From the NCBI GenBank assembly GCA_014378195.1, contig JACMOC010000013.1, positions 186,001 through 250,000 of the forward strand: DNA of 64,000 nt, written 5' to 3'. The stretch comes from Oligoflexus sp. Its GTDB lineage: Bacteria; Bdellovibrionota_B; Oligoflexia; Oligoflexales; Oligoflexaceae. This document shows, in pieces, positions 9,808-18,332 of the stretch. Position numbers and translations under genes: made by a program. The notes beneath the pieces are model-generated. The model saw only the letters and a list, made by a program, of their open reading frames with translations. It searched no databases and was not told the origin of the DNA. How positions within the stretch are numbered: the first letter of the stretch is position 1; every line of letters starts with the position of its first letter.

Positions 9808-11405
9808 GAGGCCGAACGGAGTTTTCCTGCGAGACGATTAACATACTGAAGTTGACCGACCAGATCGGTCGTGAAAAGGGCCGCAAGGCCCTTTTTGAAT
9901 TCGGCCTCATCGTCAGCCAGCAAAACTTGAAAGATTTCGCTGGCGATCGTTTCGCCAAAGATACGGCTTATGAGAAAGTTAGCGTCTTTGTCGCGCTCTT
10001 CAAGGCTTTTACTGCTTTTAAAGACGGAATGCACACCTTCCTCATGAAAGTCCCGCACGCCTTTGTAGGCTTCCCTGTATTTTCGCAATTCGCCCGAGAG
10101 TCGTTTGCGCTGTAGGCGTTTCAGGTCCCGTTCCACTTGATCAAGGGTCGAGGTTTGGCGTCTTGGATTCATGATCAGACCGCAGAGTGTGCCACAGATT
10201 TGATAGTGTACTCTTTGAATGAAACTGCCTTGTTTTGGCAAACGTTTATTCACGCAATCCATGAGGATAAAACCGGCAGCTTCGAGCAGATGATGCATCG
10301 AAAAGTCTAGTAGTAATATAGCTTTAGCGCGCGGAATGTAACAGAAACCATCTTGATGCAGCTTGCGTTCGGCTATAGCATAGTTGGTGCGGGAGAGGCC
10401 GAATTTGCTGCGAAGGTAGCTTAAAGTTGGTCTGTCTGGCTTGAGGTATATATCAAAGGACAGATCGCTCGCGCTGATGCCAAGCCCCAAAAACTCGTTC
10501 ATTGATTTGAGTATGAAGAGCAGTTGATATTCAAAGTCGTACTCTTGAACAGTGTAGGCGTCGTTTTCGCCGCCGTAGAAGCTGTCTTCAGACACGCCGT
10601 GGAGTTCTTCCCACATAGCCAAGGATTGCCATTTGAGCCAGGGAGAGGTGTTGAGGACGCAAAAGAAATTGGCCCCGAGCTCTAAGGCCTGAAAGTTCTG
10701 GGTGCCCCTGTCCAGCGCCGGCAAAGAGTAGTCATCGATATTATTAACGATACGAACAATGCGTCTATGGTCCAGGCATTTCGGTAAATGCTGGTCAGCA
10801 AGGTGGTATTCGCCGATCAAACACAGTACGAGCGTGTCGGTATTTGAGCTGTGGAGATTGTTGATGATATCGGCAGCAAACAAATCGCGTTTGGCGAGAC
10901 GATTGCTTTCGCCGGTCTGGCAATTGATCCCGACGATGGCGATTTTATTCTGAACGCAATAGTCCACGATGGGTTTGTAGTTTTCCCAGGGAAAACCCCA
11001 TTTGTTGTGATAATCAGTTCGTTTTAGGAAATACTCTTCCGGTAAACGCCCCGCGAGGAAATCGTCGATATGGTCTTGATCGTTAGCAGCGAATATTTCC
11101 ATGGCTACCGTAATCGGCCGGCCAGCGCTTCGCTCATAAGTTTGCCTCAGAACATCGAAAAAAGCGCCTTGACTCTGAGGCAGCGTATGAAAATCCCCAA
11201 ACAGCATCACTTCTGAGCTCAATACGCACTCAATCAAGGATGCGGACGCTATCTTTTTGTAAGTGGAAGGTAAGCATTTGTGAAAACGCTGAGCATAGCT
11301 CGCGATGGCCGGAGTCTGGCCATGAAAATGCTTGATGCCGTCGAGCGTTGACTGCTGCAACTGCTGGTGGAACGCATGCAGAATCGAAAGTGCGCTGCTG
11401 GACAC
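9804..11405 (-). CDS. ChaN-like (haem-binding lipoprotein family) domain protein, cytoplasmic
   Basis: 533 residues from GTG 11405 (AGAGGT 6 nt upstream). Residues about 60-260 fit the ChaN/Cofac_haem_bdg fold: MLFGDFHT (67-74), an ITVAMEIF strand, [11 protein letters not shown] and other spaced His/Glu positions. Typical ChaN is an outer-membrane lipoprotein of about 280 residues. This one has no signal peptide and a C-terminal part of about 270 residues rich in Arg/Lys helices that I do not recognise. Function may be haem or iron related, by family only. It is monocistronic and convergent with the MCP gene. Confidence 0.6.
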   Translation of the reverse strand: MSSSALSILHAFHQQLQQSTLDGIKHFHGQTPAIASYAQRFHKCLPSTYKKIASASLIECVLSSEVMLFGDFHTLPQSQGAFFDVLRQTYERSAGRPITVAMEIFAANDQDHIDDFLAGRLPEEYFLKRTDYHNKWGFPWENYKPIVDYCVQNKIAIVGINCQTGESNRLAKRDLFAADIINNLHSSNTDTLVLCLIGEYHLADQHLPKCLDHRRIVRIVNNIDDYSLPALDRGTQNFQALELGANFFCVLNTSPWLKWQSLAMWEELHGVSEDSFYGGENDAYTVQEYDFEYQLLFILKSMNEFLGLGISASDLSFDIYLKPDRPTLSYLRSKFGLSRTNYAIAERKLHQDGFCYIPRAKAILLLDFSMHHLLEAAGFILMDCVNKRLPKQGSFIQRVHYQICGTLCGLIMNPRRQTSTLDQVERDLKRLQRKRLSGELRKYREAYKGVRDFHEEGVHSVFKSSKSLEERDKDANFLISRIFGETIASEIFQVLLADDEAEFKKGLAALFTTDLVGQLQYVNRLAGKLRSAS

Positions 11406-11513
11406 AGCTTTACCTCTAGAAAAGAGTTCAAGAATACCGCTATGGAATTGGGGGCAGATGTTTCAACCAGGACAATTGCAGGAACAATATGAGCCAAGTT
11501 CAAATCGAGAATA

Positions 11514-11553
11514 GAGTGTGCTTGCTTAAGGTTTATCTTAGCACACTCTTTTT
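11514..11553 (+). terminator. Plus-strand intrinsic terminator with no plus-strand gene upstream
   Basis: GAGTGTGCT (11514-11522) and AGCACACTC (11540-11548) form a perfect 9-bp stem, followed on the plus strand by TTTTT (11549-11553). On the minus strand the stem is followed by TATTCT, a weak tract. Flanking protein genes are both on the minus strand, so it either ends an unannotated plus-strand RNA or serves the upstream minus-strand gene poorly. Confidence 0.6.
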
Positions 11554-11591
11554 CATAGGGGAGGGATGTGGCAATTGCTGCAGAGTGAGGA

Positions 11592-12638
11592 TTATTTTTT
11601 CAGAGCAAGTTTTAAATCTTCGGAAGTCTTGTAAAATCCGCCCAAACCCGAGTCTTTGGTCGGGTCCATATTCTTAAAAATAAAATTACAGCGAACCCCT
11701 TGGTTGACATTTAGCCATCCTGTTTTCTGCAACGCCTGACCACGTGCAGTGCATAGATTATCAAGGGTTTGCGAAGGAAGCTCCTTGGCAATGTATTCTC
11801 TGAGAAAGATGCCGCTCCCTTCTTTCGCTAAAAGGGTCCCTACATAAGCGGTTGATTGAGTACCGAGATCGCTGTTTACTGCGTCGACCAGCTTTGCCTG
11901 GGAAAAGATCGCGTCACGCTTTTTGAGCAGCTCGTTCTGCACGGGGTAAATCACGAGGTCTTTGCCGTCCACAAGTTTCTGCGCGATATCGTAGGCAAGA
12001 TATGCCTCCTTGTTACTTTTCCTGGCCTTGGCGTTTTCGCCCTTGCCGGCCCAGGTTCGCCAGTCATCGCCCGATTGCGTCCACTGCTGGATACGGAAGC
12101 CGACGATGCTATCTTTTCCCTTATCGGGTGCAATTGAGAGTATAAGGCGGCCCAACTCGTTTTGCCCCATGATCTGGATCCAGACCGCATACTGTTTCTC
12201 GTAGCCATACGAACTGATGATTTTTGCGCCGTCGCTTTCGGGACAATTTTCCAGAACGTCTTTGCTGGCCTCGGCGGAACGCAAACGCCACACGCGAAAG
12301 ATCGAATACTGCAAGGGTGCATTGTAACGACTGTCGATGATGGATTTGATTTTGTCGCCGATGTCGCTCTTCACTTTGGCGCGCGGATGAAAGTAGGAAT
12401 TGAGATTTTCGAATTTGTCTTTTTTGAGGTCGCCGAGGAAATTTTCGAGAAAGCCGTGAAGGGTGACTTCGGTGTCTTGCAGGGCAACGCCCGGTCCGCG
12501 TGAGAGGAGATCACAGCCATCCGGGACTTTTTCTGGCTTGGAGCTGGCCTCTTCCGCTCGAACGAGAGGTGCGGAAGAGAAAAGACCGACGCCTAAAATT
12601 ATGCGGAGAACAATTTTATTATATTTATTTTGCGACAC
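11592..12638 (-). CDS. Exported protein of unknown function
   Basis: I take GTG 12638 as the start, giving 348 residues that begin with a signal peptide (MSQNKYNKIVLRII... ending near LVRA-EEAS). The frame is open up to ATG 12701, but that would add a polar stretch before the signal and overlap the upstream gene by 77 nt. With GTG 12638 the overlap is 14 nt and suggests coupling. The mature part has mixed helices and strands and four cysteines. No domain was recognised. It follows fmt-purN and the small CxxC gene, but nothing ties it functionally to them. Confidence 0.65.
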   Translation of the reverse strand: MSQNKYNKIVLRIILGVGLFSSAPLVRAEEASSKPEKVPDGCDLLSRGPGVALQDTEVTLHGFLENFLGDLKKDKFENLNSYFHPRAKVKSDIGDKIKSIIDSRYNAPLQYSIFRVWRLRSAEASKDVLENCPESDGAKIISSYGYEKQYAVWIQIMGQNELGRLILSIAPDKGKDSIVGFRIQQWTQSGDDWRTWAGKGENAKARKSNKEAYLAYDIAQKLVDGKDLVIYPVQNELLKKRDAIFSQAKLVDAVNSDLGTQSTAYVGTLLAKEGSGIFLREYIAKELPSQTLDNLCTARGQALQKTGWLNVNQGVRCNFIFKNMDPTKDSGLGGFYKTSEDLKLALKK

Positions 12639-12894
12639 ATGATGCACAGCCTGAACTCTTTTCTGAAAGATCGAAGAGCTCCCAGCTGCCGAATTCGTCA
12701 TTCATCAGTTCGAGAGCATCGTCGAGGTAATCAAATTCGACTGTGAACAATTCTTTCATGATCTTAGTTTCTAAACAATAGGCATTGTAGCTGAAGCTGT
12801 CCGTGTCAGGATCAAAGATGATGCTGACGCCCGCTTGTCTTTCGCGAAATCGGAAGGCTTTTTCCTGGAAATTTTCGACTGTCATTTTAAGCAT
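12625..12894 (-). CDS. Small protein with C-terminal CxxC, coupled to purN
   Basis: 89 residues; an ATG nine codon-bases further in (12885) is an alternative start. The purN stop and this ATG form TGATATG, so translation is probably coupled. It is acidic (FDYLDDALELMNDEFGSWELFDL) and ends with the pair CASC. No family was recognised. The pattern of a small acidic protein with a terminal thiol pair could fit a redox or metal adaptor, but this is a guess. Confidence 0.6.
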   Translation of the reverse strand: MLKMTVENFQEKAFRFRERQAGVSIIFDPDTDSFSYNAYCLETKIMKELFTVEFDYLDDALELMNDEFGSWELFDLSEKSSGCASCVAK

Positions 12895-12895
12895 A

Positions 12896-13501
12896 TCAAT
12901 CTTTCTCGAAGTGCCAGGTGCGGCCTTCGCTCAGAGGGAGTTTGTTCTGTATAAGGCGGCTTATGACCTCAGGATAAAGCTTGCATTCCAGGGCGAATAT
13001 ATGGTCAGCCACAGCGGCTGCTGTAGCGAGCCCCTGAATGTTTGTTTTTGCCTGGGCAATAATCGAGCCTTCATCGTAGTGTTCATTTACAAAGTGAACG
13101 GTAGCGCCAGATTCCGCTTCTTGTGCCGTTAAAACCGCATCATGTACACGCATTCCGTACATCCCATGACCACCGTAACGCGGGAGTAGAGAGGGATGAA
13201 TATTAATAACATGATTTTGAAAGGAAGGGAGGGCAGGAAATGGCTTTAAAAAGCCCGCCAGGGCCACCCATTTTATTGCGTGCGTCAGGAGCCAGGTGTT
13301 GAGAGTAAGCGCGTCGACTTGACCAAAATCAGCTACGAAAAGGGGTAAACCATTTTCCGTCGCGAGCGTATTTGCCTTCGCTTTAGGACTCGAGCTTATG
13401 ACCGCTCCGACTTCAAAGGGAAAGTTTCCTTCCAGGAAGTTCCGAAGAGTTCGGCCTTGGCCTGATACGGCGACAGCGATTTTGGGTTTCGTGCCTAACA
13501 T
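12896..13501 (-). CDS. purN: Phosphoribosylglycinamide formyltransferase
   Basis: 201 residues. GART transfers the formyl group from 10-formyl-tetrahydrofolate to GAR, the third step of de novo purine synthesis. The N-terminal nucleotide-binding strand-turn is AVSGQGRTLRN (11-21). The catalytic Asn-x-His is in NIHPSLLP (100-107), and the catalytic Asp lies in HYDEGSII (about 137-144). The post-His loop RYGGHGMYG is of the clade seen in Bacteroidetes rather than the E. coli type. It overlaps fmt by 7 nt. Pairing two formyl-THF-dependent enzymes suggests shared folate demand. Confidence 0.9.
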   Translation of the reverse strand: MLGTKPKIAVAVSGQGRTLRNFLEGNFPFEVGAVISSSPKAKANTLATENGLPLFVADFGQVDALTLNTWLLTHAIKWVALAGFLKPFPALPSFQNHVINIHPSLLPRYGGHGMYGMRVHDAVLTAQEAESGATVHFVNEHYDEGSIIAQAKTNIQGLATAAAVADHIFALECKLYPEVISRLIQNKLPLSEGRTWHFEKD

Positions 13502-14457
13502 GAGACCTCGAATTTGCCTTTTTCATGGCTTTCAATCTTCAGGCCGTTCCAAAACGATGCGGCGTCGACTGATTTGGAACCCGCGCTTTTCAAACGTTTA
13601 ATAGCCAACTGGCCTTCGCCTGTACCGACTCGTAGCGCCTTTTCTTTTTTGTCGAAGTAAAATTCGCCTGGCGCAAGATTCACTGCTATTTCGCCCGCTG
13701 CCCCCAGGTCCTCAATTACGACGCGGAGTTTATCACGTGCGGTATACGTTCCTGGCCACGGTTGGTAGGCCTTGTATTCATTCAGGATTAAAAGCGACGG
13801 CTTGTGCCAGTCAATGGCTCCGTCCGTTTTGGCAATCTTACGGCAAAGCGTGACTTTCGTTTCGTCCTGGACTTCGCCTTTAAAGTCGGGATCGCGGAGT
13901 TTATCGAGCGCTTCGATAATCAAGGGTCCGCTCTCTGCAAACAATCGCGGCGTGAGGCTAGCTGCAGTCTCTTCGGCTTGGATCGCATAAGTCTTCTGCA
14001 GGATAATATTGCCCGCATCGAGTGCTTTGATAGTAAAGAGCACGGTGACGCCGGTCGACGCATGGCCATCCAGCAGAGCTGCAGGAACCGGAATCGCACC
14101 TCGGTACGCAGGCAGAAGCGACGGATGAATGTTGATGGTTGCACGTTTAGGGATCGCAAGAAATGCGTTTGAGAGAATCTGCCCGTAGGCCGCAGTGATC
14201 ATCACATCCACATCGAGACGTTTGAGTTCTTCAAGGAACTCAGGCTCACTCGCCTTAGCGGGCTGGAGACAGGGAATACCATGCTCCTTCGCAAAAGCCG
14301 CGACGGGTGGATCCGTCAAAGCCTGCTTACGACCCGCAGGTTTGGCAGACTGACTGACGATTGCAACGAGTTCATCGCTGCTGTCTTGACAGTGCTGCAT
14401 GAGTGTAACCAACGGGGCGATGACTTCACCCGGCGAGCCCAGGAAGACTAAACGCAT
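13495..14457 (-). CDS. fmt: Methionyl-tRNA formyltransferase
   Basis: 320 residues. It formylates initiator Met-tRNA using 10-formyl-tetrahydrofolate. The N-terminal Rossmann strand is MRLVFLGSP, the catalytic triad region is NIHPSLLPAYRG (109-120), and LDAGNIILQ holds the catalytic Asp. The C-terminal OB-like domain (about 205-315) includes the typical AYQPWPGTYT. It is the first gene of the fmt-purN-CxxC run. No def gene is adjacent, which is the more usual partner. Confidence 0.94.
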   Translation of the reverse strand: MRLVFLGSPGEVIAPLVTLMQHCQDSSDELVAIVSQSAKPAGRKQALTDPPVAAFAKEHGIPCLQPAKASEPEFLEELKRLDVDVMITAAYGQILSNAFLAIPKRATINIHPSLLPAYRGAIPVPAALLDGHASTGVTVLFTIKALDAGNIILQKTYAIQAEETAASLTPRLFAESGPLIIEALDKLRDPDFKGEVQDETKVTLCRKIAKTDGAIDWHKPSLLILNEYKAYQPWPGTYTARDKLRVVIEDLGAAGEIAVNLAPGEFYFDKKEKALRVGTGEGQLAIKRLKSAGSKSVDAASFWNGLKIESHEKGKFEVSC

Positions 14458-14484
14458 AAAAAGACCTCGGAAATGGCCATAACG

Positions 14485-14522
14485 GAAAAAACCGCTTCAA
14501 GGTTTCTACCCTGAAAGCGGCT
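14485..14522 (-). terminator. Terminator of the flagellar operon
   Basis: Minus-strand hairpin CCGCTTTCAGG / CCTTGAAGCGG (one bulge), followed by TTTTTT (plus-strand A run 14486-14491). It lies between the end of motE and the start of fmt, so the operon ends here. Confidence 0.75.
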
Positions 14523-14570
14523 TTAGTATGCCATCGCCTGGCGCTCGGAACAAGGAGAGGCACAAGGTGA

Positions 14571-15317
14571 TTACGGTGTTTTCTCAGGCATGCCTTTGCA
14601 GTCCTGGAACTCTTTTCTGAGGGTCGTATTGATCTCTTTCAGCATCTCGTATTCCTTCGCGGAGCGGATACGGCCGTAATACTCGGTGAGTTCGACCGAT
14701 TTGTCTGCCGTCATGAACTGAAGCAGCAGTGTGGTTTGTTTCTGAGGAAAACGATTAAACAGCGCAACCACGAGATCTTTGTCGAGTTTCTCGATAATAG
14801 GAGCTGCTTTTTTGGGATCCATCTTTTGATAAAACTCTAAGAGCTTATCCAAACGATCGCCTTGGATTTGTTTCTCTTTTTGAATCGTTTGCTGGAAAAA
14901 TGCCATTTCTTCATCAAGCTTTTTGAGCTTGTCGTCGACGGAGGCCTCGAGAGACTTGAGTTGGGCTTCGCGTGCTTTCAGAACCTGAATTCTATTGTCG
15001 ACCTGACTTTGTTTTCTTTCGAGAAGAGTCAGATACCGTCCGACTTCGTCTTTTTTAAGATTCTCGCTATCAATTTTCGGCAGGTTGAGGAGGTCGTCGA
15101 GAAAACCTTTGCGTTTGTTCTCGTCGTTTTTATCGCTAGTGTCCGCTGGCGCAGGCTCCGGCGTGTCTTCCGCCTTGCTTTGCGCACTGGCGGGCTTGTC
15201 GCCAATCCAGAACCATTTTTTATCGCCCATGAATATATAAGACAGAACGCCGATCTTCAAAACAATGATGATCGGGATCGTATAACGACTCAAGAGATTG
15301 CCGAGTGCATTAAACAT
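14571..15317 (-). CDS. MotE-like flagellar protein (MgtE-N/FliG-like fold)
   Basis: 248 residues: one N-terminal membrane helix (about 13-30), an acidic linker with Pro/Ala, a coiled coil (about 85-155), and a compact helical domain around YQKMDPKKAAPIIEKLDKDLVVALFNRF, which is the MgtE-N/MotE signature. Sinorhizobium MotE helps MotC fold and reach the motor; the bdellovibrio relatives sit at the end of flagellar export operons, as here. It follows fliJ by 8 nt. The exact role is inferred. Confidence 0.75.
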   Translation of the reverse strand: MFNALGNLLSRYTIPIIIVLKIGVLSYIFMGDKKWFWIGDKPASAQSKAEDTPEPAPADTSDKNDENKRKGFLDDLLNLPKIDSENLKKDEVGRYLTLLERKQSQVDNRIQVLKAREAQLKSLEASVDDKLKKLDEEMAFFQQTIQKEKQIQGDRLDKLLEFYQKMDPKKAAPIIEKLDKDLVVALFNRFPQKQTTLLLQFMTADKSVELTEYYGRIRSAKEYEMLKEINTTLRKEFQDCKGMPEKTP

Positions 15318-15325
15318 GGTGGACC

Positions 15326-15775
15326 TCAGGTTTTTCTGCGAGCGCTTTGGACTGCGAATTCGTCCAATTGTTTTTGCTCGACTTTTTTCAGGTGTTCGTT
15401 GTTGCTTACAGTATAACGCTCGTCAAGTTTTTCTAACATTTTCAAGTTTTTATGGGCCAATCGAACGGCGAGTTCCTGGGCTTTTTCCTCGTCCTCAACC
15501 GCGCGGAGGTCGAGCAGACGGTTGTGCCAGAGGGATTTTGCCAGATCGATCGAACGTTCCAGGGCTTCCAGCATGCGGCGTTCGGGTGACTGACGTTCCT
15601 GGTTCAAGCGATCGATGCCTTTGATATACATGTGCTGACAGCGGAGCAGCTCGGCTTTTGCCAACGATTTGCGCGCTTGGATCTGCTGCAGAATAAACAT
15701 CTGCTGGTCGAGTTGAAGCTGGCGGATTTTGATCAGCGGCTCCATCTTTTGTATTTTTTTCGCAAAGCTTGTCAC
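15326..15775 (-). CDS. fliJ: Flagellar export chaperone FliJ
   Basis: 149 residues, almost all charged coiled coil (residues 1-140), as in FliJ, the central stalk that couples the FliI ATPase ring to the export gate FlhA. It overlaps fliI by 4 nt, the usual gene order. Sequence identity in FliJ is always low, so the call rests on length, coiled coil and context. Confidence 0.85.
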   Translation of the reverse strand: MTSFAKKIQKMEPLIKIRQLQLDQQMFILQQIQARKSLAKAELLRCQHMYIKGIDRLNQERQSPERRMLEALERSIDLAKSLWHNRLLDLRAVEDEEKAQELAVRLAHKNLKMLEKLDERYTVSNNEHLKKVEQKQLDEFAVQSARRKT

Positions 15776-17127
15776 TTATGAGTTTGCCCCATCAATACGC
15801 GGCGGAGGCCGACTGTGGCTTCGTCGACGGTGCATGATTCGTTGATGCCTTGTTTCAGAAAGTTTTCCATCACAGGCATGAGTCGTATTGCTTCATCGAG
15901 CTTTGGATTGGTTCCGGGCTGGTAAGCACCGATCTGTATCATGTCGAGCGCTGAGTTATATGTTCCAAGCAGCTCGCGGAAGTAGTTAGTCTGTTGCCAG
16001 TGGGCTGGTGACACGATATCGCTCATGACACGACTTGCACTCTGACTGACATCGATAGCCGGAAAGTGGCCTTTGATGGCCAGTTCTCGGGTGAGAACGA
16101 TATGGCCGTCGAGAATTGAGCGAACTGCATCGGCAACAGGATCGTTAAAATCATCACCATCAACAAGGACTGTGTAAAGGCCGCTGATCGCACCATGACC
16201 CTTTTTTTGAGGCCCAGCACGTTCGAGAAGTTTCGGCAAAAGGGAGAAGACCGAAGGTGTGTAGCCTTTGGTCGTTGGGGGTTCGCCGACTGCGTTGCCA
16301 ATTTCACGCTGAGCCATGGCCACACGCGTAAGACTGTCGATCATGAGCATCACGCTGCGACCAGAATGCGAGAAGTATTCTGCAATGCTTGTTGCGAGTT
16401 TAGCACCGCGAATACGCATGAGGGGCGATTGATCACCGGTTACGACAACGAGGACAGAACGGGCAAGGCCTTCTTTACCAAGGTCACGTTCGATAAATTC
16501 GCGAACCTCACGACCTCGTTCACCGATCAGCGCAATGACGTTGACGTCCGCTTCTGATTTTTTGGAGATCATGCCCATCAGTACGGATTTACCCACACCC
16601 GAGCCGGCCATGATACCGATACGCTGGCCTTCGCCAAAAGTGAGCAGGGCATCCATGGCGCGAATACCGAGGCCTAAGGCCTTTTCGATGCGCTCGCGTT
16701 CGATCGGGTTAGGAGCCTCACGGTCGATGTTATAAGTCGGGAGGTCTTCGCGAATGAGGCTCTCGCCGGTATCGAGCGTCTGCAAAAAAGGATCAATGAT
16801 ACGACCGAGCAGGTGATCGCCGAGAGGCACTTCAGCAAAGCTCTTAACATGTTCTATCGTCGATCCCGGTGAAACACCTTGGAGATGAGAGTAGGGAAGG
16901 AGCAAAACGCGTTCTTTGCGGAAACCAACAACTTCCGCAAGGATGGCTTCTCTGCGATCGGGAGCTTTGATGCTCACGATACTACCAACGTGGGAGTTGG
17001 GCAGAGTGGCTTCGATCAGAGTTCCAACCACATCCGTTACGCGGCCCTTGCAGGACCACGGGATCGAATGAAAGGACTCTTTGAGTGAAGAGGCGCTCAG
17101 CTTGCGCAGCCCGAGGTTATCGTTCAT
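15772..17127 (-). CDS. fliI: Flagellar export ATPase FliI
   Basis: 451 residues. ATPase of the flagellar type III export apparatus, related to the F1 beta subunit. Walker A is AGSGVGKS (174-181), Walker B the VMLMIDSLTR strand, and FliI-type ALIGERGREVREF is present. The start overlaps the fliH stop by one base (TAATG). It hydrolyses ATP at the base of the motor with FliH and FliJ, which flank it. Confidence 0.96.
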   Translation of the reverse strand: MNDNLGLRKLSASSLKESFHSIPWSCKGRVTDVVGTLIEATLPNSHVGSIVSIKAPDRREAILAEVVGFRKERVLLLPYSHLQGVSPGSTIEHVKSFAEVPLGDHLLGRIIDPFLQTLDTGESLIREDLPTYNIDREAPNPIERERIEKALGLGIRAMDALLTFGEGQRIGIMAGSGVGKSVLMGMISKKSEADVNVIALIGERGREVREFIERDLGKEGLARSVLVVVTGDQSPLMRIRGAKLATSIAEYFSHSGRSVMLMIDSLTRVAMAQREIGNAVGEPPTTKGYTPSVFSLLPKLLERAGPQKKGHGAISGLYTVLVDGDDFNDPVADAVRSILDGHIVLTRELAIKGHFPAIDVSQSASRVMSDIVSPAHWQQTNYFRELLGTYNSALDMIQIGAYQPGTNPKLDEAIRLMPVMENFLKQGINESCTVDEATVGLRRVLMGQTHK

Positions 17128-18317
17128 TAACCAACCTTGTCTTTTGTGTCGAAGAGATTAAGATCAGCCTGATCGAGGAGCTGCGTGATAATTTTGCTCA
17201 TTTCGGCATCGATCGACGCGTGTTGGCCTTCTACGCGGAAATCATAGTCTTTGAGGCCATCGTCGGTACGGAGACGCGCCAAGAGACGGTCGTTGCTCCA
17301 GACCTTGAGATCCTTCGCGACCTTAGGGCTAACAAAGATTTTGAACTCATCGTCATTCAGTGCCTCTTGAATAGCTCTTTCTATGACGTTGCCAAACACT
17401 TCGGGACTTAACGAAAATTCCTTGTGCAACATCGACTCGATGAAATTCTTGGCGATTGCATAAAAGTTGCTTTGAACATGACTCAGTATGCTTTTCTGCA
17501 TGCCTTCTAAGTTTTCGGCGATATTAGCGACTTCTTCGAGTATCGCCTGAACCTTGCTTCGTGATTCGAGCGTTGCGCGTTCCTCGCCAGATTGAAATCC
17601 CTGTCGAAAGCCCTCTTCCCGAGCTTCCTGACGAATTTGTTCCAGCTCGTCTTCGCTCGGATAGCGTTCAGGCGTCGAAACATTCTGTTGATGCGTATGG
17701 GGGCCCGATGCATAAGGCACAAAATCGGGTTCTTCAAATTCTTCTTCAAATGCAGGGACCGGAGCCGCTTGAACCGCAACGTGTCGCGGGGCAGGCGTTG
17801 GCGCTATGGGCGCCGGAGCAGGTGCATCTTCGCGAATTTCAGAGAGAATATCAGCAGGATCTGCAGTCACCAGCGGCGGCGCTTGAGGTGTGGTCGGGTC
17901 ATCGGCTTTTTTCTGACGGGACTCGATGGCTTCGAGATCTTCCTCATCGCGTTTGGCTTCTTCCGCACGGGCGGCTTCCAAATCAAAATCATCATCATCG
18001 TCACTGCGCTGATGGCGACTGGACTGTCTTTTACGCAAACGATGCCATTCCTCGGTGAAATCCAAAGGACGGATCAACATGCGTTCTTCCTGATTAGGGA
18101 AGATGGCTTCAATCTCGTGGGACAGGCGTACGGTCGCCGCCAAGTCCTCGCGAAGATGGAGCTTTTCATGGATGATGTTGGCATTCGCGTTATCGTGAAA
18201 CGTAATAGGCGTGTCACAGATATCAGCCAAGCTGAAGTCGGAGATATTCAGAACCTTATGCAACGGGTCGCTTTTTTTGATGAAGCGCCCGTTTCTCTTA
18301 CTATCAAGGTTAGCCAT
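17127..18317 (-). CDS. fliH: Flagellar assembly protein FliH
   Basis: 396 residues, longer than E. coli FliH (about 230). The C-terminal 190 residues hold the FliH/HrpE domain with the repetitive Ala/Gly-E-x3 helix (EQIRQEAREEGFRQGFQSGEE) and the FliI-binding end. The N-terminal 200 residues are lineage-specific: a basic start, a globular piece to about 90, then an acidic and Pro-rich linker (100-200). It follows fliF by 15 nt, where fliG would normally be. The N-terminal part does not look like FliG. Confidence 0.85.
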   Translation of the reverse strand: MANLDSKRNGRFIKKSDPLHKVLNISDFSLADICDTPITFHDNANANIIHEKLHLREDLAATVRLSHEIEAIFPNQEERMLIRPLDFTEEWHRLRKRQSSRHQRSDDDDDFDLEAARAEEAKRDEEDLEAIESRQKKADDPTTPQAPPLVTADPADILSEIREDAPAPAPIAPTPAPRHVAVQAAPVPAFEEEFEEPDFVPYASGPHTHQQNVSTPERYPSEDELEQIRQEAREEGFRQGFQSGEERATLESRSKVQAILEEVANIAENLEGMQKSILSHVQSNFYAIAKNFIESMLHKEFSLSPEVFGNVIERAIQEALNDDEFKIFVSPKVAKDLKVWSNDRLLARLRTDDGLKDYDFRVEGQHASIDAEMSKIITQLLDQADLNLFDTKDKVG

Positions 18318-18332
18318 GATTTAAACCCTACC

